From JADJLQ01 sp034439915 (lineage in GTDB: Bacteria; Bacteroidota; Bacteroidia; Chitinophagales; Saprospiraceae): 20,858 nucleotides of DNA. Position 1 is the first letter of the stretch; every line of letters begins with the position of its first letter. Location of the stretch: assembly GCA_034439915.1 (NCBI GenBank), contig JAWXBI010000270.1:1-20858 (forward strand), read 5' to 3'. The notes under the pieces were generated by a model. The model worked only from the letters and a program-made list of their open reading frames with translations, was not told the DNA's origin and ran no database searches. This document shows, in pieces, positions 7,689-16,147 of the stretch. Position numbers and translations under genes: made by a program.

Positions 7689-10016
7689 ATGAAATCTTTG
7701 TCCCTGGTTTTGTTTTTAGCTCTTCCCTTTTTATTGATTTCCCAACCTGAAACGAATCAGCGGCCGAGTACAGGCAGGGAAAAACGGATTGCATTTATAC
7801 AACACGAAAGGTTATCCGATATCAGTCCGTACAAAGACTTAAAATGGAAATTACTCCATCCGGGTAATATGAGCGGCCGGTGCACCGATGTTTTTGGTAT
7901 TCCGGGTAATAAAAATATTATTTATGCCGGTTTTGCCTCCGGTGGTTTATGGAAAACAATAGATGCCGGTAAAACCTGGAAACCTTTAATGGATCGACAG
8001 GCAACCCAGTCCGTCGGCAATATCACCATCAGTCCTTCCAACCCGGAAATCGTTTATGCAGGCACCGGGGAAGCCAATATTTTCAGAGCCTCCCTGCCGG
8101 GCTTAGGCGTCTTTAAATCCAGCAATGGAGGAGACTCCTGGAATATGATCGGTTTGGAAAATACCGGGACCATTGCCAGAATAGTGGTCCATCCTGCTGA
8201 TCCCAATACCGTGTATGTTGCCGCCGGTGGCAATGAATGGAGTAAAAATGAAGACCGTGGACTTTTTAAAACCACCGACGGTGGACTTAATTGGAAAAAA
8301 ATCCTGTATGTCAACGACAAAACAGGAGCTGCGGATTTGGTAATGGACCCCGTAGATCCCAACACTTTGTACGTCAGTATGTGGACCCGTATCCGTAAAC
8401 GATGGAGTGATCCCGTACCAGAAAATGGTGATCATATCTACAAAACAGTCGATGGCGGGGCAACCTGGAAAATCATAGACAAAGGCCTCCCCGACACTAA
8501 ACTCACCGGCCGGATTGGTTTAGCCAATACGCCGGCCAATCCAAATGTCCTGTATGCGTTTGTCGATAATCATGATAAAAAAAGAGAGCCGAACCCTGGT
8601 GAACAAGACTCTTATCATCGGCCCAAAATTGTAGTCATCAAGGGTGCTGAAGTATACAAGAGTACAGACAAAGGTGAAACCTGGCGATTGATGAGTATGC
8701 ACGATGATTATATGGAATTTTTTTCGGGAACCTACGGCTGGGTGTTTGGACAAATCAGGGCACACCCTAAAGATGAACATAAAATTTACCTCATGGGGCT
8801 CGATCTGGCGTCCAGCGCTGATGATGGGAAGACCTGGAAATCCCTGACCAGGGGTGCTAAAGGTGTTGCAGCCCGTGTGCACGGTGACCACCATGCTTTA
8901 TGGATTGACCCTACAGATCCCAACTATATGATCAATGGTAATGATGGTGGTGTCAATGTCACTTTTGACGGCGGACTCACCTGGAAAGATTTTTACCATG
9001 AAATCCCAACCACCCAGTTTTATAATATCACTTATGACCCGCGCACTCCTTTTTATATCTATGGTTCCATTCAGGATGAAGGCAGCATTCGCATGAACAG
9101 CACCTCGACATATAACCCACTCGATCGGACTACCGGCAAATACGATTGGGTACCTGGTGGCGAAGGGACACGCATCGTCATTGACCAAAAAAATCCGGAT
9201 ATCATCTATTCTTCAAGTTATTACGGCCATATCATGAAAGGCGACCTGGGTCGATTGGGAAAAAGAAATGCCAGTGTATCCATTGATCCTCCGGCTGCAG
9301 TCCTGGGCGAAGAACCCCGAGGCGAATGGCTGGCCGCTACCTCTCTTTCTCCACACGATGGCACGACCGTTTATCATGGTTTGCAGTATGTATTAAAAAC
9401 CACCGACCAGGGTAAAACCTGGCAAAAAATCAGTCCGGACCTCAGCCAAAATTCCAAAGAAAAGATCGGTAACCTACCCTATCGGATAAACTATCAGGCG
9501 ATCACCGCCCTGGTGGAATCACCGCGGAAACAAGGCCTGATTTATGCCGGTACGGATGATGGAAAGGTGCACTTTACCACTGCAGAAGGCGATGGAAAAT
9601 GGTCGGATATCAGCAAAGGATTAAGAACCCACGCCGCAGTGAGTTATATCGAACCTTCGAAGCATAGTGACGGCACAGTCTACCTGGCTATGAGTGACCG
9701 GAGAGAAGATAATATCAATCCCCTCATCTATAAATCATCCGATTATGGTGCGACCTGGACTAATATCACTTCCAATATGCCCTATGCACCGGTAAACGTC
9801 GTCCGGGAAGATCCGTTTGATAAGGAAAAAATTTATGTCGGTACCGATATGGGGATCTATGTCAGTAAAGATGATGGCAAAACCTGGGAATCACTACAAG
9901 CCAATCTACCAGCTTCTGTTTCGGTACAGGATCTGTTTATTCATCCTGTGACCAAACAAATCGCTATCGCAACGTATGGACGGGGTGTATGGATTATGAA
10001 CAAACCGGAGAATTAG
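7689..10016 (+). CDS. secreted BNR/Asp-box beta-propeller protein (VPS10/sortilin-like, 'glycosyl hydrolase' class)
   Basis: A 775-residue protein starting with a Sec signal peptide (MKSLSLVLFLALPFLLIS, then QPETNQ). It carries about ten Asp-box motifs of the SxDxGxTW type: IDAGKTW (residues 91-97), SNGGDSW, TDGGLNW, VDGGATW, TDKGETW, ADDGKTW, FDGGLTW, TDQGKTW, SDYGATW and KDDGKTW. These cap blades of beta-propellers, as in sialidases, sortilin/VPS10 and xyloglucanases. The opening GNMSGRCTDV and ending IATYGRGVWIMNKPEN are typical of a Bacteroidota family often annotated as glycosyl hydrolase or WD40/YVTN/BNR-like. No glycosidase catalytic residues can be assigned from sequence alone, so enzymatic activity is unproven; binding or sorting is equally possible. 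Relatives are often near 1,000 residues, so this one is short, and no type IX secretion C-terminal domain is evident. It is transcribed alone, with its own -7 box upstream. Confidence 0.85.
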   Translation: MKSLSLVLFLALPFLLISQPETNQRPSTGREKRIAFIQHERLSDISPYKDLKWKLLHPGNMSGRCTDVFGIPGNKNIIYAGFASGGLWKTIDAGKTWKPLMDRQATQSVGNITISPSNPEIVYAGTGEANIFRASLPGLGVFKSSNGGDSWNMIGLENTGTIARIVVHPADPNTVYVAAGGNEWSKNEDRGLFKTTDGGLNWKKILYVNDKTGAADLVMDPVDPNTLYVSMWTRIRKRWSDPVPENGDHIYKTVDGGATWKIIDKGLPDTKLTGRIGLANTPANPNVLYAFVDNHDKKREPNPGEQDSYHRPKIVVIKGAEVYKSTDKGETWRLMSMHDDYMEFFSGTYGWVFGQIRAHPKDEHKIYLMGLDLASSADDGKTWKSLTRGAKGVAARVHGDHHALWIDPTDPNYMINGNDGGVNVTFDGGLTWKDFYHEIPTTQFYNITYDPRTPFYIYGSIQDEGSIRMNSTSTYNPLDRTTGKYDWVPGGEGTRIVIDQKNPDIIYSSSYYGHIMKGDLGRLGKRNASVSIDPPAAVLGEEPRGEWLAATSLSPHDGTTVYHGLQYVLKTTDQGKTWQKISPDLSQNSKEKIGNLPYRINYQAITALVESPRKQGLIYAGTDDGKVHFTTAEGDGKWSDISKGLRTHAAVSYIEPSKHSDGTVYLAMSDRREDNINPLIYKSSDYGATWTNITSNMPYAPVNVVREDPFDKEKIYVGTDMGIYVSKDDGKTWESLQANLPASVSVQDLFIHPVTKQIAIATYGRGVWIMNKPEN

Positions 10017-10145
10017 AGAATAGGTAGGTAGGAGGAAAGAGGCACCACCCCGGCCCTAAAGGGAGGTATACCACACTTTCGTCATGCTATTATTCGGATC
10101 TTAAATCTTTACACGTCATCCGATGCTGCGGATAGTAACGCTTTC

Positions 10146-11264
10146 TTAATTCAAAATTTCCTTCAACTTAGTTTCCAACTCTTGTCCGCGAAGGCTTTTG
10201 GCCAGTATGACCCCATCCTTATCCAATAAAAAATTCTGAGGGATACCCTGCACGCCATACATAGCAACAATTTTGCTTTTCCATCCCATCAAATCCGAAA
10301 CGTGAGGCCAGGTCAGCATATCCTGATCTATGGCTTCGATCCACTTATCTTTTTCCTGGTCCAGGGAAACACCCAGGATATCAAATCCCTTCGATTTATA
10401 CGCCTGGTATACGCCGACTACTGCAGGATTTTCCTGGCGACATGGCATGCACCAGCTTGCCCAAAAATCAATCAGCACATGTTTGCCTTTCAGCGAGGAT
10501 AATTTAATAATCTTTCCGTCCGGGCTAATTCCCTCAAAATCAGGCGCGATCGTGCCAATGGCGGTTTTAGTAGATGCTTCGACTACGGTCTGCAGCCTTT
10601 GGCCAAAAAAACTAGCTTTAATTTCTGCGGACAGTGAATTGTATAATGGTTTGATATCAAGGTCTGGTGTCATCGATGCGGTCAAGCCCAGGTAAGCACT
10701 CAGCAGACTCGAAGGATGTTTCATGGCAAAATCTAAATTGGCTTTCGCTGCCCTGGCTTGAAATAGTTGCATCTGTGGTTCGATGCTGTCCAGTGCATCG
10801 AAGTCACCGGTGCTTTGTGCCTGATTAGCTTTTTCGTAGAGCTCCCTAAACTCAACTTCCAGGCCTTCATTTAGTTTTTTCACTTCCTGATTGAGCACAT
10901 TGTTGGGCGTACCGGCGATTTCGAGTTGGGTGATATTTTCCCTGGTCCCTTTTATGGTAATCGTGCCGGGTTCTGTAAAAAACTGCACTGCCGAAGTTCC
11001 ATCAGGGAAAACTAAATTGGCCAATCGTGGCTCTGAATCGGAAAATTTAAACCCAAACGCACCCTTCTTTATTTCAAAAGTGTCGATTTTACTGGAATCC
11101 TCTGCTATCACCCGGTACAGGGTCAAGGTCCCATCCGCAAAACCTGTTACATTACCGATGATGTTGGTCTGCTCTTCCTGTTTTTCATTGGATTGACAAC
11201 CCCAGAAAGCAGCAATGAGCAGAAAACCCGGGATGATAAAAAGCGGTAAGTAGTTAATTTTCAT
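10146..11264 (-). CDS. TlpA-like thiol-disulfide oxidoreductase lipoprotein (DUF4369 plus thioredoxin fold)
   Basis: A 372-residue lipoprotein with lipobox FWGC (Cys23). Residues about 33-130 look like the DUF4369 N-terminal beta domain common in Bacteroidota (NVTGFADGTLTLYR ... FTEPGTITIKGT). A helical linker follows. The C-terminal third is a TlpA/AhpC-TSA thioredoxin fold. It has PDFEGISPDGK, then DFWASWCMPCRQENP with the redox pair Cys272-x-x-Cys275, and the cis-proline motif GIPQNF (Pro342). The family reduces or shuffles disulfides of exported proteins and supports cytochrome c maturation; the specific partner here is unknown. Being a lipoprotein, it should be tethered to a membrane and act in the periplasm. 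It is preceded by a complete promoter (11297-11329) although the upstream minus-strand gene ends 81 bp away, so it is probably transcribed on its own. Its stop is convergent with the BNR gene. Confidence 0.9.
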   Translation of the reverse strand: MKINYLPLFIIPGFLLIAAFWGCQSNEKQEEQTNIIGNVTGFADGTLTLYRVIAEDSSKIDTFEIKKGAFGFKFSDSEPRLANLVFPDGTSAVQFFTEPGTITIKGTRENITQLEIAGTPNNVLNQEVKKLNEGLEVEFRELYEKANQAQSTGDFDALDSIEPQMQLFQARAAKANLDFAMKHPSSLLSAYLGLTASMTPDLDIKPLYNSLSAEIKASFFGQRLQTVVEASTKTAIGTIAPDFEGISPDGKIIKLSSLKGKHVLIDFWASWCMPCRQENPAVVGVYQAYKSKGFDILGVSLDQEKDKWIEAIDQDMLTWPHVSDLMGWKSKIVAMYGVQGIPQNFLLDKDGVILAKSLRGQELETKLKEILN

Positions 11265-11296
11265 AATAAGCGTCAGGCTAAATGGTTTTGGAGGCG

Positions 11297-11329
11297 CAAA
11301 GGTAAGCCAATTGTCATACCCGTGTTCAA
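11297..11329 (-). promoter_or_regulatory. Bacteroidota promoter (-33 TTG, 22-nt spacer, -7 TACCTTTG)
   Basis: On the minus strand, TACCTTTG (11297-11304 on plus coordinates) matches TAnnTTTG. A TTG -33 element lies 22 bases upstream of it (11327-11329). This is the most complete promoter in the window. It predicts a start around 11290 and a leader of roughly 26 bases for the TlpA-like gene. Confidence 0.65.
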
Positions 11330-11345
11330 TTCTGTATACCCTTGT

Positions 11346-12368
11346 TTATAACCCCAGAAATTCTTTAATATGTGCTACAATGGCAAGCCGGGCTTTGCCA
11401 TCCCCAAAAGGATTGGTGCCCCTCCATTCAGGGGCTTCGTAAGCCCAACGATAGTGCTTAAGTATATCCGTGTTGACCAACCTGCCGATCCCGACTTCCA
11501 ACCCTTCGGGTCTTTCTGTATTTTCCCGGCAGACCAGCATTTTTTTTCTAAAGGCGGCGCATTCCTCCTGTAAACCCCCGCTATCACTGATTACAAATCT
11601 GGCTTCACTGATCAGTTTAAGCATTTCGTTGTAATCCAGGGACTCTATGACTTTTACTTTTCTGAAAATATATTTATGTGATTTGATATTGGGATTGTGC
11701 GTCATTGGAAAAATAAACTCAAGTTCCGGCAGCATATTGGCCAGTTCTTCAATTTCAGTAAATAGTTTTTTCATCCTTTCACCAAAATTTTCCCTCCGGT
11801 TGAGACTGACCAGGACTTTATTTCCATAAGTGATATCAAAATGAGTACTGGCACAGGCATCGATGATAGTATTTCCAGTCAGCCGGGCATGGTATATCCC
11901 TTCCGACCTGAGGTTGTCCATGGCTTTTTGTGTTGGCGCCCAGTGCAACGTGGATATCCTGGTGATCATTTGCCGATAACCTTCTTCAGGAAACGGGCTC
12001 ATTAAATTATGTGTTCTCAGGCCGGCTTCGACGTGACCAATGGCTACTTTATTGTTGTATGCGCTGAGTGCACACGCGAAACTGCTCGAAGAATCCCCTT
12101 GTACGACCATTAATTTAGTTTCACCTTTGCTCAGGATGGAATCGAGTTTGAGCATGATGGATCCTATGGTATCTCCCAGGGAAGATTTGCTGCGCATAAC
12201 ATCGAGCCAATAATCGGGGGTAGGCAGGGTATGTTTAAATTGTTCATACATATCCTTGTGCTGTCCCGTAAAAACTATTTTAAACCGAAGGTTTTGTTTC
12301 TTCAATTCATCGATCACAGGAGATAATTTGATGATCTCCGGCCTCGTGCCATAACATACCAGTATCAT
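11346..12368 (-). CDS. wecB: UDP-N-acetylglucosamine 2-epimerase, non-hydrolysing, WecB-type
   Basis: A 340-residue cytoplasmic GT-B-fold enzyme. The family interconverts UDP-GlcNAc and UDP-ManNAc, the precursor of ManNAc-containing surface glycans. Visible family motifs are CYGTRPEIIKLSP (residues 5-17), VQGDSSSSF (Asp92), GHVEAGLRT (Glu114), SPFPEEGYR (Glu128), SDSGGLQEE (261-269), RENTERPEG (281-289) and the C-terminal NPFGDGKA. In E. coli WecB, Asp95, Glu117, Glu131 and His213 are the key active-site residues. The first three are present here, but the segment equivalent to GHRRES reads SLNRREN, so the His position appears to be Asn190. The nearby HLNPN-like motif reads THNPN. It could therefore be a divergent subfamily or act on a related UDP-sugar. 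No other polysaccharide genes are adjacent. Start ATG 12368 is well defined by the N-terminal motif. Confidence 0.88.
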   Translation of the reverse strand: MILVCYGTRPEIIKLSPVIDELKKQNLRFKIVFTGQHKDMYEQFKHTLPTPDYWLDVMRSKSSLGDTIGSIMLKLDSILSKGETKLMVVQGDSSSSFACALSAYNNKVAIGHVEAGLRTHNLMSPFPEEGYRQMITRISTLHWAPTQKAMDNLRSEGIYHARLTGNTIIDACASTHFDITYGNKVLVSLNRRENFGERMKKLFTEIEELANMLPELEFIFPMTHNPNIKSHKYIFRKVKVIESLDYNEMLKLISEARFVISDSGGLQEECAAFRKKMLVCRENTERPEGLEVGIGRLVNTDILKHYRWAYEAPEWRGTNPFGDGKARLAIVAHIKEFLGL

Positions 12369-12599
12369 TCAAAGGGCAAGATACGGGAGAAGGGTTGATT
12401 TTGTTTTTAACCCGGAATTCAGATACAATCAAATTGTAGCGTTTACCATCTAACTTTAGGCATTGCTCCTAATACAGCTCTTGCAGTATCCACCACCGTA
12501 AAGTACCTAAAAAATTTTCTCAGGTCACGGAGGCCTTTACTTAAGCAATTCTGAATATTGGTTTACAAACTTCGGCTATAAAATGTAATAAATGCTTCT

Positions 12600-12664
12600 A
12601 TCCCGTAGGGATTTACCATAGGTAAAAACGTGTAAGGGTAAATACGGCGTCCTGTAGGTACGCC
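12600..12664. repeat. cluster of three short palindromes (REP-like element)
   Basis: Three hairpins follow each other within 65 bases. ATCCC-GTA-GGGAT is at 12600-12612. TTTACC-ATA-GGTAAA is at 12612-12626, with a perfect 6-bp stem and 3-base loop. GGCGT ... ACGCC is at 12646-12664, with CCTGTAGG inside. The CCCGTAGGG and CCTGTAGGTACGCC styles resemble dispersed palindromic repeats I have met in Bacteroidota intergenic DNA. That is recollection, not a search result. Function unknown. Confidence 0.6.
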
Positions 12665-12673
12665 CTGTCATAC

Positions 12674-12709
12674 ATAAGGTTTTTTGTAAAGTTTATTGAA
12701 ATACCTTAT
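12674..12709. repeat. 7-bp inverted repeat ATAAGGT/ACCTTAT
   Basis: ATAAGGT (12674-12680) is mirrored by ACCTTAT (12703-12709) around a 22-base AT-rich loop. It lies just to the right of the three-palindrome cluster and may belong to the same element. It could also be chance. Confidence 0.4.
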
Positions 12710-12934
12710 CCGTTTAAAAGGTCTGTATTGAAAATCTATTTACGACTTCATGATTTACTTCAGCGGTATTTTTTTACCATAATGAGGTGCCTACGCCACA
12801 GAACCAATGTTAACCAGGAGTTGCCCATTTTTTATAGTACCTATGGAATATTTAAAAATCAATATAACAAATACAAATAAATAGTAATGAATCATTCCCT
12901 CATCTACAAACTAATACAGACTATTTAGATGGAA

Positions 12935-13885
12935 TTAACCTTTATTTTTGGCCTCCGATGAAGAAAGACAATGCTCAATGGTTTTTTTTAATTTGTCAAA
13001 ACCTGCCCTTTTTACCGGAGTATGTCCAAAATTGGATTCGAATTGATTTTCATCCATCCCATTCCATTGATTTGGATCCCAGGGTAAAAATTCCCCGGAA
13101 GGATTAAATTGAGGCTCTGAATGAGGCATACTAAACTTGTTCCATGGACAGACTTGTTGGCAAATATCACAACCAAATACCCAATCGTCCATTTTTAACG
13201 AATAGGCCTCGGGTATATCCTTCTTCGTTTCAATCGTGAGATAAGAGATACACTGATTCGCTTTCACCAGGTAACCCTCCGGCCCAATAGCTTCGGTGGG
13301 ACACGCATCAATACAACGCCTGCAGGTACCGCAGTGATCTGCAATTGGTTCATCATACTCCAGCTCGAGGTCACAAATAATCTCCGTCAAAAAAAAATAA
13401 GAACCATGCCTGGGGTGTATTAAAAGTGTGTTTTTCCCCTGCCAACCCAACCCTGCTTCAGCAGCCCATTGTCTTTCCATGACGGGAGCCGAGTCGACAA
13501 AATAACGCCCCTGAGCACCGGGAGCGATTTCCCGTTTAATCTCATTCCACAAAGTTTTTAATTTTTTCTTCAAGACTTTATGATAGTCGCGGCCGTAGGC
13601 ATAAATTGAAATTTTAGGTGACCCCGGCTTCTGAAGGGATGGGGTGAAATAATTGTAGGCCATTGAAATTACAGAACGCGCTCCCGGCACCAGGGCCGTT
13701 GGATCCACCCGAAGCTGACGGTGATTTTCCATATAAGCCATATCTCCCTGATACCCTTTTTCTAGCCATTCGGCCAGTTGGTGTTCAACGCTATCTAATT
13801 TGACTGCTCTGGCAATACCCACCTCTAAAAACCCGGATGCCATGGCTTTGTTTTTGATCCATTCCGTCCGCTCTGATGAATTCAT
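12935..13885 (-). CDS. queG: epoxyqueuosine reductase QueG
   Basis: A 316-residue cytoplasmic iron-sulfur and cobalamin enzyme. It catalyses the last step of queuosine biosynthesis: reduction of epoxyqueuosine to queuosine in the wobble position of GUN-anticodon tRNAs. Hallmarks seen are the catalytic Asp131 in VDSAPVMER, the segment GLGWQGKNTLLIHP, and two ferredoxin-like cysteine sets. These are CGTCRRCIDACPT (Cys185, 188, 191, 195), and Cys212 with FGCDICQQVCPWN (Cys239, 242, 246), enough for two [4Fe-4S] clusters. Length is within the family range, and the C-terminal HEAT-like extension of some homologues is absent. ATG 13885 leaves a full N-terminus. The gene is divergent from the lysine-dehydrogenase-like gene, with only 36 bases between their start codons. 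No other queuosine gene is visible. Confidence 0.95.
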   Translation of the reverse strand: MNSSERTEWIKNKAMASGFLEVGIARAVKLDSVEHQLAEWLEKGYQGDMAYMENHRQLRVDPTALVPGARSVISMAYNYFTPSLQKPGSPKISIYAYGRDYHKVLKKKLKTLWNEIKREIAPGAQGRYFVDSAPVMERQWAAEAGLGWQGKNTLLIHPRHGSYFFLTEIICDLELEYDEPIADHCGTCRRCIDACPTEAIGPEGYLVKANQCISYLTIETKKDIPEAYSLKMDDWVFGCDICQQVCPWNKFSMPHSEPQFNPSGEFLPWDPNQWNGMDENQFESNFGHTPVKRAGFDKLKKTIEHCLSSSEAKNKG

Positions 13886-13898
13886 GTCTTACCCTTAG

Positions 13899-13906
13899 TA
13901 CTTTTG
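13899..13906 (+). promoter_or_regulatory. Bacteroidota -7 promoter box (TACTTTTG)
   Basis: TACTTTTG matches TAnnTTTG. Transcription would begin near 13911-13914, only about 8-11 bases before the TTG start at 13922, so the mRNA would be nearly leaderless. No -33 TTG is found at the usual distance. The in-frame TTG at 13904 is part of this box and is not used as a start. Confidence 0.55.
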
Positions 13907-13921
13907 TATAAAATTCTAAAC

Positions 13922-15052
13922 TTGGCTAAGATAACAGTTTTGGGAGGTGGTATGGTCGGTAGCGCAATTGCCAGGTCGATGGCCAATCATCATAGTGTCC
14001 GGTTAGCTGACCGCGATCCAAATGCATTGCGAAACATAGAGCATCATCAGATTAAGAAAATCAAAGCCGATCTCAGTGACCGCGCTGTCCTTAATAAAAT
14101 TATTCAGGGGACTGATCTGGTCATTGGGGCTGTCCCCGGGTTTATGGGATTTGAGGTCATGAAAAATATCATTGAAGCGGGCTGTCATTTGGTCGATATC
14201 TCATTCTTCCCTGAAAATGCCCTTGAACTGGATAAATTGGCCAAAAAGAAAAAAGTCACCGTAATCTATGATTGTGGGGTTGCCCCCGGTATGGATAATA
14301 TCCTTCTGGGCCATCATGATTTGAATATGAAGGTGAAACTATTTTCATGTTATGTCGGTGGTTTGCCCAAGATCAGAAATTTCCCTTTTGAATATAAAGC
14401 CCCGTTCTCCCCTTCAGATGTGCTCGAAGAATATACCCGCCCGGCCCGATTAAAAGAAAAAGGTGTTGAAATCGTCAAACCCGCACTGACCGACCTGGAA
14501 TATATACGAGCACATCAGGGCATGAAACTGGAGGCTTTCAATTCAGATGGATTAAGGTCCCTCCTGATTACGATGAAACATATCCCTGATATGAAAGAAA
14601 AGACCCTGCGTTATCCCGGCCATGCAGCGCAGATGGAATTTTTAAGGGAAGCCGGTTTATTGGACAAAAAAACTACCAAGACCAAATTGGGTCCGGTAGT
14701 GCCCCTGGAACTTACGAGCCAGCTATTGTTCAAACATTGGAAATATAAACCGGAAGAAGAGGACTTTACATTTATGCGGACAATTATTGAAGGGTTGGAA
14801 CAAGGCAAAAAAATCCGCTATACCTATGATCTTTATGATGAATACGACAAAAAAACAAAGCTGAGTGCTATGGCCCGGACTACCGGACTTACTGCTTGTG
14901 CAGTAGCTGAATTGGTGTTGGTTAAAAAATTATCAGCACCCGGTGTTTTTCCTCCTGAAACCCTGGGCAGGGATAAATTTTGTTTTGATTTTATCCTGGA
15001 CTATTTGAAAGCCCATAATATCCATTACAAAAAGAAAAAGAAATATTTATAA
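13922..15052 (+). CDS. saccharopine dehydrogenase-family protein, lysine 6-dehydrogenase-like
   Basis: A 376-residue NAD(P)-dependent dehydrogenase. The N-terminus AKITVLGGGMVGSAIA is a Rossmann beta-alpha-beta with GxGxxG (Gly8, Gly10, Gly13). The middle motif YDCGVAPGMDNILLGHHD and the block YVGGLPKIRNFPFEYKAPFSPSDVLEEYT strongly recall lysine 6-dehydrogenase, as do LRYPGHAAQ and the C-terminal AMARTTGLTACAVAELV. Lysine 6-dehydrogenase deaminates the lysine epsilon-carbon to the semialdehyde; I infer this reaction from family resemblance. Length fits (about 385 in characterised members). The start is TTG 13922: the next in-frame ATG (13952) would cut the nucleotide-binding strand, and the upstream TTG lies in the promoter box. 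The protein ends in a Lys-rich tail. Its stop lies 9 bp from the convergent esterase gene. Other amino-acid dehydrogenases of the superfamily remain possible. Confidence 0.85.
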   Translation: MAKITVLGGGMVGSAIARSMANHHSVRLADRDPNALRNIEHHQIKKIKADLSDRAVLNKIIQGTDLVIGAVPGFMGFEVMKNIIEAGCHLVDISFFPENALELDKLAKKKKVTVIYDCGVAPGMDNILLGHHDLNMKVKLFSCYVGGLPKIRNFPFEYKAPFSPSDVLEEYTRPARLKEKGVEIVKPALTDLEYIRAHQGMKLEAFNSDGLRSLLITMKHIPDMKEKTLRYPGHAAQMEFLREAGLLDKKTTKTKLGPVVPLELTSQLLFKHWKYKPEEEDFTFMRTIIEGLEQGKKIRYTYDLYDEYDKKTKLSAMARTTGLTACAVAELVLVKKLSAPGVFPPETLGRDKFCFDFILDYLKAHNIHYKKKKKYL

Positions 15053-15061
15053 CCTTCCAGT

Positions 15062-16129
15062 CTAGAGTTTTTCCTTCAACCAGGCCAGCGTTTCTTCCCA
15101 CATACCGGTAGTATACGCATGTCCTACCCCTTCATAAATCTTGTACTTAAACTGTCCCGGGGTACCCATTACACCATATACTTTGGTCAATGATTCGTTG
15201 ATATACTTTTGACCTTCCAGGGGCTCCAGCGGATCATCAGCCCCGGATAAATTTAATAAAGCCCTGGGGGATATACAAGCCATAATACTTTCGGTATCAA
15301 AATATTTCATCAGCCCGTCTACATAATAATAAATACCATGGCGGCCTAGGGACTGATTTTTGATCAGGTCGGCGTTGCGTGTGATACAGGATACCGGGAC
15401 CGTCACTTTAATCCGTTGATCCAAAGCTGCCAGGTAAAATGCCCGGAAACATCCCATGCTTAATCCTATCGTGGCAATCCTCCTGGGATCAACTTCGGTC
15501 CGGGTGACCAGATAATCCAGCGCCAGTTGATCGTCTCTCACCATCATGCCCCAGTGATTTCGACCCTTCCACATATTGATTTTAGCCCAGGTCAGTTCTT
15601 CAGCACCGCCCTTTTCCCCAGGGCCATCAGGCCCTTTGCCCGATCGTTCCCCGAATGCATAGGCATCGATAGCCATGACGATATATCCTGCTTTTACCAG
15701 TTCCAAACCGGGACTGAAAGCAATCAATTTGGAAGCAAACAATTCATCTTTGCCATGCGCATATTCCCCTCCATGATAATGTTGATAGAGGACAGCAGGT
15801 GCATTCTTAATTATCCCCAAGGGAAGGAGGATAACACCCGGAACAATGGCATCAACCCCATTAAAAAACTCGAAGGATTCGATAATATAACCTGGTTTTT
15901 CCTCCCTCGATAAAATTTTAACGGCGAGTGATTTGGGCCTCGGGGGCAGGTCACCGAAACATTTCCAGATCGTTTTGCGGATTTCCAGTTGCCTGGTTAA
16001 CCACTCCGCTTTTGATTTTGGAACTGTAAATTCTTTTAGGGTAAACGTGTGGTCCTGGTAGACGGCTTGTGCTTTCAAATTAACCTGGAATAAAAGGATG
16101 AATAAAAATTGGATAGGGATGGATTTCAT
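15062..16129 (-). CDS. secreted alpha/beta-hydrolase (acetyl xylan esterase/dienelactone hydrolase-like)
   Basis: A 355-residue exported hydrolase. The signal peptide MKSIPIQFLFILLFQVNLKA is probably cleaved before Gln21. The alpha/beta-hydrolase fold is indicated by the oxyanion-region motif YQHYHGGEYAHGKDEL, the nucleophile elbow IGLSMGCF (Ser224), the acid loop SGADDPLEP (Asp298 or Asp299) and the catalytic His in YEGVGHAYT (His337). Members of this group often deacetylate or otherwise deesterify plant or algal polysaccharides; the substrate here is not evident. The gene follows the Tat-type lipoprotein gene by 18 bp on the same strand, so the two are likely co-transcribed and may act on the same glycan outside the cytoplasm. 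ATG 16129 gives a complete signal peptide. Confidence 0.85.
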   Translation of the reverse strand: MKSIPIQFLFILLFQVNLKAQAVYQDHTFTLKEFTVPKSKAEWLTRQLEIRKTIWKCFGDLPPRPKSLAVKILSREEKPGYIIESFEFFNGVDAIVPGVILLPLGIIKNAPAVLYQHYHGGEYAHGKDELFASKLIAFSPGLELVKAGYIVMAIDAYAFGERSGKGPDGPGEKGGAEELTWAKINMWKGRNHWGMMVRDDQLALDYLVTRTEVDPRRIATIGLSMGCFRAFYLAALDQRIKVTVPVSCITRNADLIKNQSLGRHGIYYYVDGLMKYFDTESIMACISPRALLNLSGADDPLEPLEGQKYINESLTKVYGVMGTPGQFKYKIYEGVGHAYTTGMWEETLAWLKEKL

Positions 16130-16147
16130 TGATTTGGAGCTTGGTGT

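Larger units (their letters stand above)
12369..12934. other. non-coding spacer with palindrome cluster
   Basis: About 566 bases without a coding frame I can support. Its middle (12600-12709) is packed with short inverted repeats, listed separately. The right flank near queG's 3' end is AT-rich. The region lies upstream of wecB (minus strand) and downstream of queG. I saw no tRNA-like or terminator structure with a T-run. Confidence 0.6.
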
